A stretch of DNA of 34,819 bases, from contig JAKITM010000011.1 in the NCBI GenBank assembly GCA_021648045.1, positions 1 through 34,819 of the forward strand, given 5' to 3'. Origin of the DNA: Lysobacterales bacterium (GTDB taxonomy: Bacteria > Pseudomonadota > Gammaproteobacteria > Xanthomonadales > SZUA-36). The position numbers and the translations under genes are program-made. Positions 8,360 through 16,585 of this stretch are shown piece after piece. The notes under the pieces were generated by a model. It saw nothing but the letters and a program-made list of their open reading frames with translations, made no database searches and was not told the DNA's origin. Positions within the stretch are counted from its first letter, which is position 1; the number at the start of each line of letters is the position of its first letter.

Positions 8360-8809
8360 TCAGCGAATGACGAACAAAGGTTCATCAAATTCAATCGGCT
8401 GGCCGTTCTCAACCAGTACTGAGATGATAGTACCGCTGACTTCGGCATCGATTTGATTGAACATTTTCATGGCTTCAATAATGCACAGGGGATCACCTAC
8501 AGAAATTTGCTGACCAACTTTAGCAAAAGCTTCAGCGTCTGGTGTGGAGGAGGCATAATAAGTACCTACCATTGGTGAACGCACCAATTCGTTTTCTGGG
8601 ATTTCAGGGATTTCATCAACTGCTGCAACTGGCGCGCTGGCCTCGACAGCAACGGGAGTAGCTGCAACGGGTGCCGCAACTGCAGCTACCGGTACATTGG
8701 AAGATTGCCGGGTCAGGCGTACTGATTCTTTACCTTCAATGATTTCAAGCTCTGCCAGGCTGGAATTTTCCAGCAGGTCGATCAGGCTTTTAATTTTGCG
8801 TAAGTCCAT
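8360..8809 (-). CDS. accB: Biotin carboxyl carrier protein of acetyl-CoA carboxylase
   Basis: A 149-residue carrier subunit. The N-terminal helix (MDLRKIKSLIDLLENSSLAE) is followed by an Ala/Pro/Val-rich flexible linker (about 38-65). The C-terminal biotinyl domain has the thumb segment SPMVGTYYASSTPDAEAF and the biotin-acceptor motif EAMKM with Lys115. It is directly upstream of accC in the standard accBC operon. Confidence 0.98.
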   Translation of the reverse strand: MDLRKIKSLIDLLENSSLAELEIIEGKESVRLTRQSSNVPVAAVAAPVAATPVAVEASAPVAAVDEIPEIPENELVRSPMVGTYYASSTPDAEAFAKVGQQISVGDPLCIIEAMKMFNQIDAEVSGTIISVLVENGQPIEFDEPLFVIR

Positions 8810-8879
8810 GTTTTTGCCTATTAGTTTTCTATTGTTTGCTATTGGTTGTGCGCACTGATGCAGCCGTTGGGTAGGTGTA

Positions 8880-9326
8880 TCACTCGTTTACTTCCATGCG
8901 ATTAATGACAGCCTGTAAAGCCAGCAAATAGCTATCGCCGGCAAAGCCCGTGATGGTACCCATGGCGATATCGGAAAAGTACGATTGTTTACGGAAGTCT
9001 TCGCGGGCCTGAATATTAGAAAGGTGTACTTCAACAAAAGGGATATCTACGGCACATAAAGCGTCCCGCAGTGCCACAGAAGTATGTGTAAATGCAGCCG
9101 GATTAAAGATAATATAGTCAACCCCGTCCCTACCTGCCTGATGAATGGCCTCAAGCAACAGGTGCTCGGCATTGGCTTGCAAGTGCCCGAGTTGATGCCC
9201 GCAGTTTTCTGCAAACTCCTGCATCTGCTTAACTAACTCGCTAAGTGAACGCTGACCATAGTGCTCAGGTTCGCGTTGTCCCAGCAGGTTTAGGTTCGGG
9301 CCGTTGAGTAATAAAATATGCGCCAT
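8880..9326 (-). CDS. aroQ: Type II 3-dehydroquinate dehydratase
   Basis: A 148-residue enzyme of the shikimate pathway, converting 3-dehydroquinate to 3-dehydroshikimate. The start ILLLNGPNLNLLGQREPEHY contains the conserved loop and the catalytic Tyr. Also visible are NPAAFTHTSVALRDA and FVEVHLSNIQARE with the active-site His, then SYFSDIAMGTITGFAG. It is the first gene of the aroQ-accB-accC-prmA group. Its 105-bp upstream gap could hold a promoter (TTGCGT and TGTTAT 17 bases apart on the minus strand), but this match is weak. Confidence 0.97.
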   Translation of the reverse strand: MAHILLLNGPNLNLLGQREPEHYGQRSLSELVKQMQEFAENCGHQLGHLQANAEHLLLEAIHQAGRDGVDYIIFNPAAFTHTSVALRDALCAVDIPFVEVHLSNIQAREDFRKQSYFSDIAMGTITGFAGDSYLLALQAVINRMEVNE

Positions 9327-9431
9327 AAGATTTCTGTGCTAATAACAGTAAGAGAGGGATTTTGACGCAATTAAGCGAAGATGTAAACAGTTCGCCACCG
9401 TATGGTGAAAATTAGCTGGTGTCTGGCAGGC

Positions 9432-9983
9432 TTAAAGTAATTCCTCGATACGCGTGATTAACTCATCTTCTTCGACAATACCCCAATCCCACCAGCGCAC
9501 GATTCCCTTGCGGTCAACTAATACCGAGTATGGTAGAGCACCGCTGGTATTACCAAAATCACGGTTTACCCGCATCACATCATCTGCACCAATCAATATC
9601 GGGTAGTGAATGCTCAGCTTGGTGGTAAATTCACGCACTGCCAGCACTTCATCAAGCGCAATTCCCACTACTGTGAATCCCTGTGCCGAATAGTCATCGT
9701 GGACGCGCTGTAACATTGGCATTTCTTTTACGCAGGGGCTGCACCAAGTGGCCCAAAAGTTATACAGAACAACTTGCCCGTTAAAATCCTCAGGCTTGAA
9801 AACAGAGCCGGTAAGGCTTCCAAGGCGGTAATCCGGGGTAGGTTTGCCGGTAAGGTCGGCAACAATTTTTGTCGTTGTCGGCGCTATTGGCACATCACGA
9901 TTAAAATAATTAGCCAAGGCAAAGCCGCCCGCCGCCATAATTACAGCCACAAGAAGCATCAATATAAACTCAGTTTTACGCAT
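9432..9983 (-). CDS. TlpA-like membrane-anchored thiol-disulfide oxidoreductase
   Basis: A 183-residue protein. One N-terminal hydrophobic segment (about 6-26) would anchor it with the thioredoxin fold in the periplasm. The redox motif is WATWCSPC (Cys81 and Cys84), and a cis-Pro segment GALPYSVLVD follows. The layout is that of TlpA/ResA-type reductases. It starts 5 bases after the dsbD stop, so it is co-transcribed with DsbD, which probably supplies its electrons. The target is not visible; cytochrome c maturation or a general periplasmic thiol function are both possible. Confidence 0.88.
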   Translation of the reverse strand: MRKTEFILMLLVAVIMAAGGFALANYFNRDVPIAPTTTKIVADLTGKPTPDYRLGSLTGSVFKPEDFNGQVVLYNFWATWCSPCVKEMPMLQRVHDDYSAQGFTVVGIALDEVLAVREFTTKLSIHYPILIGADDVMRVNRDFGNTSGALPYSVLVDRKGIVRWWDWGIVEEDELITRIEELL

Positions 9984-9988
9984 AATAT

Positions 9989-12280
9989 TCAGCGCTGACC
10001 AAGGGCAGCATTGGTGTGTGCCAAAAAGTCACTCGCGGACATATACCCCACCATGCGATAGTTTTTAATCTCATTACCCTTAAGGTCAAAGAACAAAATA
10101 GCCGGCGGGCCGATGATCCCGTAATGCTTCATCAGCGCTTCATCGGTGGCATCATTTGCGGTAACATCCGCCTTCAGCAGCACCGTGTTGGTGAGTGCCG
10201 CTTGTACATCAGCATCAGAAAAAGCGTTTCGTTCCATGCGCTTGCACTCAATACACCAGTCGGCATAAAAGTCCAACATCACGGTTTTGCCCTGAGCATT
10301 GGCCTGTATTATCGCCGCATCAATATCTGCAATGGTTTTTATCGGTCGAAACTGCAGGTGGCTAGTTTCTGTTTGGGCGCTGCCGGAACCCTTGAGGCTG
10401 GCCAGCGGCCGCGACCAGTCATCGCCACCGGCAAGCGCGCCAATAAGTTGAAGCGAACCGATTAACAACAATATGACACCCAAAGATTTCCACAATTTTT
10501 GCCAGCCGCTAATGGGTCGGGCCAACGGCTCCAGTGCACTCAGGTAAACGCCTGAAGTCAGCAGCAAAGTGCCCCAGAGGAACATAATCACGCCACCCGG
10601 GAGGATGCGCTCCAGCATCCAAATTGCCATGCCAAGTAAGCCGATACCGAAAACAGCCTTAACTGCATCCATCCAGGCGCCAGCGCGCGGTAGTAGTTTA
10701 CCGGCTGAAGTGCCGATAATAATCAGCGGGATACCCATACCTATCGACATTGCAAATAAGGCACCACCACCGAGCCATGCGTCGCCGAAATCACTAATAA
10801 CAATAATTGCGGCGGCTAGCGGCGGGGCTACACAGGGACCGACTATCAGAGCGGAGAGGAAACCCATAATCGCGACACCGGTTAATTTACCGCCTTCCTG
10901 TCGGTTGCTCATTTCGCTGAGTTTGGTTTGCAAACGGGCGGGCAGTTGTAATTCGTAAAACCCAAACATGGAAAGTGATAGCAATACAAAAACGCCGGCA
11001 AAGCCGCTGAGTATCCAAGGGTTCTGGAAGACCGCTTGCAAGTTTTTACCAAAGTGGCCGACAATAATACCGACAACAGTATAGGTAAGCGCCATTGCCA
11101 GCACATAAACCAGCGATAGGACAAAGGCTCTACGAGTAGTTATTTTGTCACCCTCGCCGGCGATGATTCCGGAGAGTATCGGCACCATCGGAAAAACACA
11201 AGGCGTAAATGCCAATAATAAACCCAGACCAAGAAAGGCCAACATGGCTTGCCAGGGGTGGTCTAATAACAATTTCGCCAGCTTGTCCTGTTCGGCGACG
11301 GGTGGTGCATCAACTAGCGGGGTAGATAGCGCAGTGGCTACATCGGCAACACTGGCGGTAGTTGCTGCCGGTAACTCAACGCTGAGGCTATGTTGCATCG
11401 GCGGATAACAAATATCCCCGTCACGGCAGCCCTGGAAATCAGCAATAATTATTAGCGGTGTTGCCGGCCCGACCGGACGGCTAAGTTTTACCGGCACCTC
11501 AACTTGATCGAAGTAAACTTCAACCATGCCAAATTCCGGGTCGTCTTTGATTTTGCCAGTTGGTAGCTGGCTGCTGATAATGTTGATATCCCCGGCAGAC
11601 TCCAACCGGAACTTAAACATGTCTTTGTATAAGTAATATCCGGGTTCAGGGGTAAAACGCAGCAGCAATTGCTTAGCGTCTAGTGCCAGCGCCTCAAATA
11701 CAAAGGCCTGGTCGGGCTGCAATGCCGCGCCTTTAGCACCGGTAAAACCGTTGCTTTGCCCCAATAACCCGTCCAGACCAGAAGGAGTAGTTAATGGTAG
11801 GTTGATGGGCGTAGCAATTGCGGGCAACTGCACCATCAGCTGTTGAATTGTGGGTGGATAACAAAGCACACTCTCAAGGCAACCTTGGGTGCGTAGCTTG
11901 AGCTGGAATTCAGTAGCAGCATCAGGTCGTTTGGTGATGGCAACTGTCATCACCATCTTTTGTCCCCAGGTTTCTACTTCTTCACCCAGTAAATCATCGA
12001 ATTTCGTAACCCCTGGAGTGACTTCGGGCGCTGCTAATTCGACCTCGGGCGTATCAGTGCTGAGGGCCAAAAACCGACGGTACATATAATATTTGGGCTG
12101 AATGTTGAAACTTACCCCAAGCGTATTGTCATCAAGTACCGTGACTGTGGGTGAAAAAGCCTCGTCGTAATCCAGCAATTCATCGGGATTTATTGCCAGG
12201 GCATTACCGGCCAGCAATAGACTCGCGGTCAACAGCAATAACGGTAACGATTTAAAAATGTTGAATCGGGACTTCAGCAT
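9989..12280 (-). CDS. dsbD: Thiol:disulfide interchange protein DsbD with duplicated N-terminal domain
   Basis: A 763-residue inner-membrane electron carrier moving reducing power from cytoplasmic thioredoxin to periplasmic thiol proteins. A signal peptide (MLKSRFN... to NALA) leads to two DsbD alpha-type domains in tandem, each with a paired-cysteine motif: QGCLESVLCYPP (Cys134/140) and QGCRDGDICYPP (Cys285/291). The eight-helix beta domain carries Cys361 (FTPCVFPMVP) and Cys483 (VGPCVAPP). The gamma domain has DFYADWCIECK (Cys676/679). E. coli DsbD is about 565 residues with one alpha domain. An in-frame ATG upstream at 12334 would add 18 residues before the signal peptide and is less likely. 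Confidence 0.95.
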   Translation of the reverse strand: MLKSRFNIFKSLPLLLLTASLLLAGNALAINPDELLDYDEAFSPTVTVLDDNTLGVSFNIQPKYYMYRRFLALSTDTPEVELAAPEVTPGVTKFDDLLGEEVETWGQKMVMTVAITKRPDAATEFQLKLRTQGCLESVLCYPPTIQQLMVQLPAIATPINLPLTTPSGLDGLLGQSNGFTGAKGAALQPDQAFVFEALALDAKQLLLRFTPEPGYYLYKDMFKFRLESAGDINIISSQLPTGKIKDDPEFGMVEVYFDQVEVPVKLSRPVGPATPLIIIADFQGCRDGDICYPPMQHSLSVELPAATTASVADVATALSTPLVDAPPVAEQDKLAKLLLDHPWQAMLAFLGLGLLLAFTPCVFPMVPILSGIIAGEGDKITTRRAFVLSLVYVLAMALTYTVVGIIVGHFGKNLQAVFQNPWILSGFAGVFVLLSLSMFGFYELQLPARLQTKLSEMSNRQEGGKLTGVAIMGFLSALIVGPCVAPPLAAAIIVISDFGDAWLGGGALFAMSIGMGIPLIIIGTSAGKLLPRAGAWMDAVKAVFGIGLLGMAIWMLERILPGGVIMFLWGTLLLTSGVYLSALEPLARPISGWQKLWKSLGVILLLIGSLQLIGALAGGDDWSRPLASLKGSGSAQTETSHLQFRPIKTIADIDAAIIQANAQGKTVMLDFYADWCIECKRMERNAFSDADVQAALTNTVLLKADVTANDATDEALMKHYGIIGPPAILFFDLKGNEIKNYRMVGYMSASDFLAHTNAALGQR

Positions 12281-12655
12281 GTAGTGGCTTCTCTTGGTAT
12301 ATTTAATCTGACACGAACCTGTACAATGGCCCACACAGCGTCTTAATTACAATACAGCGCATTTTACGCCATATCCTGCCCATTGTTTAGCCGGCAAGCA
12401 GTCATCCGCCATTTGGCAAAGCTGCCATTAGGACAGCAGTTTGACCGGTTATATCCCTGCTTTCGAATATTTACGTCGATTTCTTGCATATTTATCCTCC
12501 CATACCTTGAATTAGCCTGTCTAAACCCCATTTGTTGTCTGTTACCACGCTAAAGTTTGATTTATTGACTTTGGTGATAGGTTTTTGCTCGTAGGTGGTT
12601 TAATTGCCGGTGAGCGATTTTTTTCTAGACTATTAATTCAATTTGGAGACTTTCA
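12281..12655. other. Intergenic region between dsbD and groES
   Basis: A 375-bp stretch without a recognisable gene on either strand. It must carry the divergent dsbD signals (no convincing promoter found) and the groESL promoter at 12506-12533. The remainder shows nothing I can name. Confidence 0.6.
12506..12533 (+). promoter_or_regulatory. Sigma-32 (RpoH) heat-shock promoter of groESL
   Basis: CTTGAAT (12506-12512) is followed after 13 bases by CCCCATTT (12526-12533). This is close to the E. coli sigma-32 consensus (CTTGAAA, 11-16 bases, CCCCATNT). It lies 123 bases before the groES start, and transcription would begin near 12540. Heat-shock control of groESL is expected. No CIRCE-like inverted repeat was noticed. 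Confidence 0.88.
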
Positions 12656-12946
12656 ATGAATATTCGTCCTTTGCACGATCGTGTAATCGTCAAAAGAGTG
12701 GAAGAAGAGCTGATTTCCCCCGGTGGTATCGCTCTTCCTGGTTCGGCAACAGAAAAACCAATGAAGGGTGAAATCCTGGCTGTTGGTAATGGCAAAATCC
12801 TGGAAAACGGAGATGTTCGTGCCCTTGACCTGAAAGTTGGTGATCAAGTGTTGTTCGGAAAATATTCCGGTACTGAAGTTAAAGTAAACGACGAAGAACT
12901 GCTGGTAATGCGTGAAGACGACATTATCGCTGTTATCGATCTGTAA
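12656..12946 (+). CDS. groES: Co-chaperonin GroES
   Basis: A 96-residue protein that forms the heptameric lid of the GroEL folding chamber. It starts MNIRPLHDRVIVKRVEEE and shows the mobile loop (SPGGIALPGSATEKPMKG) and the C-terminal VNDEELLVMREDDIIAVIDL. The ATG follows GGAGA at good spacing. It is first in the groESL operon, 47 bases before groEL, behind the sigma-32 type promoter. Confidence 0.99.
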   Translation: MNIRPLHDRVIVKRVEEELISPGGIALPGSATEKPMKGEILAVGNGKILENGDVRALDLKVGDQVLFGKYSGTEVKVNDEELLVMREDDIIAVIDL

Positions 12947-12993
12947 ACATTAGTTTAGCTATTTTAATCAACAAGAATTGAGGAATTAAGAGA

Positions 12994-14643
12994 ATGAGCG
13001 CAAAAGAAGTTCGTTTTGGAGAAGACGCCCGTAAGCGTATGCTTGCCGGTGTTAATATATTAGCCAACGCAGTCAAGGTTACCCTTGGCCCTAAAGGTCG
13101 TAATGTTGTACTCGACAAGAGTTTTGGTGCCCCGACCGTAACCAAAGATGGTGTATCAGTAGCCAAAGAAATTGAGCTGGAAGATAAGCTCGAAAACATG
13201 GGCGCACAGATGGTCAAGGAAGTTGCATCACAAACCTCCGACATCGCCGGTGACGGCACCACAACAGCCACCGTACTGGCTCAAGCACTGTTGCAGGAAG
13301 GCCTCAAGGCTGTTGCTGCCGGCATGAACCCGATGGATCTCAAACGCGGTATCGATAAAGCCGTGATTGCAGTGGTTGCCAGCTTGAAAGAAATGTCTAC
13401 CCCTTGTGCCGATAACCAAGCAATTGCACAGGTAGGTTCAATTTCAGCCAACTCTGATGTCGAAATTGGTAAGATTATTGCCGATGCAATGGCTAAAGTA
13501 GGTAAAGAAGGCGTGATAACCGTTGAAGACGGTTCAGCCCTCGACAACGAATTGGATATCGTTGAAGGTATGCAGTTTGACCGCGGTTATCTGTCACCTT
13601 ACTTCGCCACCGATCAGGCCACTATGTCTGCTGATCTGGAATCGCCGTTTATCCTGCTGCATGACAAGAAAATTTCTAATGTTCGTGAGTTGCTGCCGGT
13701 ACTCGAAGGCGTAGCTAAAGCCGGTCGTCCTTTGCTGATTATTGCAGAAGATGTTGAAGGTGAAGCTCTGGCAACATTGGTAGTCAACAATATCCGCGGT
13801 ATCGTTAAAGTTACTGCAGTTAAGGCACCTGGTTTCGGCGATCGGCGTAAAGCCATGCTCGAAGATATCGCCATTCTTACCGGCGCTACTGTGATTTCAG
13901 AAGAAGTTGGTCTGTCCTTAGAAAAAGCCACCCTCGAAGATCTGGGTTCGGCTAAGAAAGTTCACATCAACAAAGAAAACACTACCGTTATTGATGGCGC
14001 TGGTGAAACTGCTGATATCGAAACTCGGGTTACCCAGATTCGTGCACAGATTGAAGAAGCCAGTTCCGATTATGACCGTGAAAAACTGCAAGAACGCGTA
14101 GCCAAACTGGCTGGCGGTGTTGCGGTTATCAAGGTTGGTGCGGCAACTGAAGTTGAGTTAAAAGAGAAAAAAGCTCGGGTTGAAGATGCTCTGCACGCAA
14201 CTCGTGCTGCGGTAGAAGAAGGTGTAGTTCCGGGTGGTGGTGTTGCTCTGGTTCGTGCCGCCGATACTCTGGTAAGCCTCAAAGGCGATAACGACGACCA
14301 GAATGTTGGTATCGCCCTGACCCGCCGTGCCCTGCAGGAACCTCTGCGCCAAATCGTTGCCAATGCTGGCGGCGAAGGTTCAGTTGTTCTTAATCAGGTT
14401 CTGGCTGGTGAAGGCAACTACGGTTACAACGCCGCCACTGACGAATATGTCGACATGATTGAAGCTGGTATTCTCGACCCGACCAAAGTAACCCGTGCTG
14501 CATTGCAGAACGCGGGCTCGGTTGCTGGTTTGATGATTACCACCGAAGCCATGATTGCTGAACTTCCAAGTGATGCAGCAGCTCCTGCGATGCCTGATAT
14601 GGGCGGAATGGGTGGCATGGGCGGAATGGGCGGCATGATGTAA
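12994..14643 (+). CDS. groEL: Chaperonin GroEL
   Basis: A 549-residue ATP-driven chaperonin. Visible landmarks are the VTLGPKGRNVVLDKSFGAPT nucleotide-binding segment, DGVSVAKEIELEDKLENMGA, the catalytic GDGTTTATVLAQ loop, GVVPGGGVALVRA in the second equatorial part, and the flexible Gly-Gly-Met tail (MGGMGGMGGMGGMM). Length is normal. The ribosome-binding site GAGGAA is well placed. A rho-independent terminator follows 41 bases after the stop. Confidence 0.99.
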   Translation: MSAKEVRFGEDARKRMLAGVNILANAVKVTLGPKGRNVVLDKSFGAPTVTKDGVSVAKEIELEDKLENMGAQMVKEVASQTSDIAGDGTTTATVLAQALLQEGLKAVAAGMNPMDLKRGIDKAVIAVVASLKEMSTPCADNQAIAQVGSISANSDVEIGKIIADAMAKVGKEGVITVEDGSALDNELDIVEGMQFDRGYLSPYFATDQATMSADLESPFILLHDKKISNVRELLPVLEGVAKAGRPLLIIAEDVEGEALATLVVNNIRGIVKVTAVKAPGFGDRRKAMLEDIAILTGATVISEEVGLSLEKATLEDLGSAKKVHINKENTTVIDGAGETADIETRVTQIRAQIEEASSDYDREKLQERVAKLAGGVAVIKVGAATEVELKEKKARVEDALHATRAAVEEGVVPGGGVALVRAADTLVSLKGDNDDQNVGIALTRRALQEPLRQIVANAGGEGSVVLNQVLAGEGNYGYNAATDEYVDMIEAGILDPTKVTRAALQNAGSVAGLMITTEAMIAELPSDAAAPAMPDMGGMGGMGGMGGMM

Positions 14644-14680
14644 GCGAATTCATTCGCTGAGTCCTGCTCTCATAAAGCTA

Positions 14681-14706
14681 AAAACCCTGCTCCGGCAGGG
14701 TTTTTT
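14681..14706 (+). terminator. Rho-independent terminator of groESL
   Basis: The stem CCCTGC (14685-14690), loop TCCG and GCAGGG (14695-14700) are followed by six T residues. An A-run on the left makes the stem longer. It ends the groESL operon. Confidence 0.9.
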
Positions 14707-14719
14707 ATTGCTCTTTTGT

Positions 14720-14815
14720 AGGGTGGGCATTTATGCCCACGCAACGGAATCATAAATACTTGGGAAATAAATTCGGCTTGACTGGCTTTTACGCGTGGGC
14801 ATAAATGCCCACCCT
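14720..14815. repeat. Paired inverted repeat (REP-like), arms of 23 bp
   Basis: Arm one (14720-14742) and arm two (14793-14815) are exact 23-bp inverted copies of each other, 50 bases apart. Each arm also contains its own 8-bp palindrome, GTGGGCAT and ATGCCCAC around a 2-base centre. The layout is like REP/BIME-type palindromic units. The right arm overlaps the longest possible reading frame of the following acyltransferase, which argues for a later start there. Confidence 0.85.
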
Positions 14816-14870
14816 TCCGGGCATGGGGAAAAACCTAGCAGTTACAGCAAAAATCCCCGACAATAGTGCA

Positions 14871-15800
14871 ATGAAACCACCCGTGAAAAGTGCCCCGCTA
14901 CCACCACTTAAACCTTTGCTGTACCCAAAGCATTGGTTGAGCTGGCTGTTGCTGGGGCTTTCGTGGTTATATTCGCGGCTGCCATTTACGCTGGGAATGG
15001 CGCTGAGCCGTAGCCTTAAACCATTAATTAAAATTTTTATGAAAAAAAGGCTGCGCATTATTGAACAAAACATTGCCGCCTGCTTTGCCGATAAAAGCCT
15101 GCAGGAAAGAGCCGAGATGCTGGATCAAAACCTGACGGCGTTAGCGAGTATGCCGGGCGAAACGGTTTATGTTTGGTGGCGATCTCGGGCGTTTATTAAG
15201 CATATTGGTAGCATTCAAGGCTTCGAGCATATTGAGGCCGCCCAGCGTGAAGGCAAAGGCATCCTGTTGCTAAGTGTGCATAGCACTTGTATGGAAATTG
15301 GCTCGGGTCTGTTAACCGCAAAAACCCCTATTGGCGCCATTTATCGGCCGCATAAAAACCCGGTAATGGAATACATGGCACTGCGGGTGCGTACGCACAA
15401 ATCTGTTTACATGATCAAAAAACGCGATGTGCGCACAGCGATGCGATACCTGCGCGAAGGCGGGGCGCTTTGGTATACCGCAGATATGGATATGCGCGGT
15501 GAACAAAGCTTATTCGTTCCGTTTTTTGGCATTCAAACAGCCACCATGACCGCCCCTCTGCGCCTAGCTAAAGCCGGCAAAGCGGTGGTTATCCCAATGA
15601 TGCCTATACGCCTGCCCGGCAATCGCTTTCACCTGGAAATACTTCCGCCTATGGATGCTTTCACTGGGGATGATGAAAAAGACTTACAACAAGTTAACGC
15701 GGTATGTGAGCAAATGATTCGCATGGCACCGGAACAATACTGGTGGATTCATCGGCGTTTTAAAACCCGACCCCCGGGTGATCCGCCCTTTTATTCTTGA
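14871..15800 (+). CDS. LpxL/HtrB-type lipid A acyltransferase family protein
   Basis: A 309-residue inner-membrane acyltransferase. It has an N-terminal hydrophobic segment (WLSWLLLGLSWLYSRLPFTL, 22-41), the conserved RIIEQNIAACF, the catalytic HX4E motif (SVHSTCMEIG, His137/Glu142), then GAIYRPHKNPVMEYM and the C-terminal PEQYWWIHRRFKTRPPG. These are hallmarks of enzymes that add a secondary acyl chain to lipid A. The chain and position cannot be read. The open frame begins at 14805 inside the palindromic repeat and also has an ATG at 14823; I chose 14871 because it lies beyond the repeat. The ribosome-binding site is weak at all of them. Confidence 0.9.
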   Translation: MKPPVKSAPLPPLKPLLYPKHWLSWLLLGLSWLYSRLPFTLGMALSRSLKPLIKIFMKKRLRIIEQNIAACFADKSLQERAEMLDQNLTALASMPGETVYVWWRSRAFIKHIGSIQGFEHIEAAQREGKGILLLSVHSTCMEIGSGLLTAKTPIGAIYRPHKNPVMEYMALRVRTHKSVYMIKKRDVRTAMRYLREGGALWYTADMDMRGEQSLFVPFFGIQTATMTAPLRLAKAGKAVVIPMMPIRLPGNRFHLEILPPMDAFTGDDEKDLQQVNAVCEQMIRMAPEQYWWIHRRFKTRPPGDPPFYS

Positions 15801-16583
15801 TTAATCGTCCTGCTCTTTCCGCGTTAACTCATAGGCTTTGGCATACTTGAGAAAGGCGTAAAAGGCCGCACTACGGGCAGCAATAAAGCCCGCCCAGCCA
15901 TTTAAAAACTGTCGTCTCAGCAGGTATTCACGCCAAAAAGCAAACCCGGGATATACCAGCATCCGCAGGCGCAGAAACTGGCGTGATCCTCGCCACTCGG
16001 CCTGGCCACTGGAATATTCGTTAATTTTCTCAACTTTTGTATGGATGTCAGCTTCACCCGTGTGCAGAAGTGCTGCTTTCAGCGTATCCACTTGCCCATC
16101 ACAAACCAAAGCTGCGTGTACCGGCACACTATTCATTCGGCTTGTTCTGCGGTCAAACAGGCGAATCGGGGTGACGGGTTTGCTCCATTTGTGTTGCCAT
16201 TGCCACAGCAGCCACTCACGCCGCTGCAGGCGGTAGGCATCAGCACTTGGTGGCTGTTGTCGCCATTGCTGCAGGCGTTCGCGCAGCTTTTGCGACAACC
16301 ACTCATCCGCGTCTAGTAACAATACCCAGTCGTGCTCTGCCAGCTCAATTGCGTGTTGTTTTTGTTCGCTGTAATTGCTGAAGGCTTTAGTTTCAACTTT
16401 GGCGCCGTGACTTGTGGCAATGGCAACGCTATTATCTGTGCTGCCGGAATCGAGCACCAATATTTCATCTGTCAACGGCAGTCCGTTTAGATTCAACGAG
16501 GCTAAACAGCGCGCCAATGTGGCTGCATTGTTGAAAGTAGTGATTACCGCACTGAGGTGAACCTTGTTGCTGATAGATGGCAT
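15801..16583 (-). CDS. Family 2 glycosyltransferase, LPS core type
   Basis: A 260-residue protein with GT-A fold landmarks: SAVITTFNNAATLARCLASL, EILVLDSGSTDNSVAIA and WVLLLDADEWLS (the DXD-like motif). The sequence resembles the WaaE/KdtX-like group that adds a sugar to the inner core of lipopolysaccharide. The C-terminus is basic and hydrophobic, which suggests membrane association. The frame extends upstream to 16631, but the ATG at 16583 sits 2 bases after the ligase stop and begins just ahead of the catalytic fold. Its stop directly abuts the converging acyltransferase stop. Confidence 0.87.
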   Translation of the reverse strand: MPSISNKVHLSAVITTFNNAATLARCLASLNLNGLPLTDEILVLDSGSTDNSVAIATSHGAKVETKAFSNYSEQKQHAIELAEHDWVLLLDADEWLSQKLRERLQQWRQQPPSADAYRLQRREWLLWQWQHKWSKPVTPIRLFDRRTSRMNSVPVHAALVCDGQVDTLKAALLHTGEADIHTKVEKINEYSSGQAEWRGSRQFLRLRMLVYPGFAFWREYLLRRQFLNGWAGFIAARSAAFYAFLKYAKAYELTRKEQDD

Positions 16584-16585
16584 GT

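Noticed and set aside
9390..9415. Possible terminator hairpin between the TlpA-like gene and aroQ
   Set aside because: The stem around CCACC/GGTG is only four bases and no T-run follows.
10016..10958. Two plus-strand open frames (149 and 129 codons) opposite dsbD
   Set aside because: Both lie fully antisense to conserved DsbD sequence and show no domain, so they are shadows of codon usage.
12933..13931. Several minus-strand frames opposite groEL
   Set aside because: They mirror the highly biased groEL codons and have no recognisable product.
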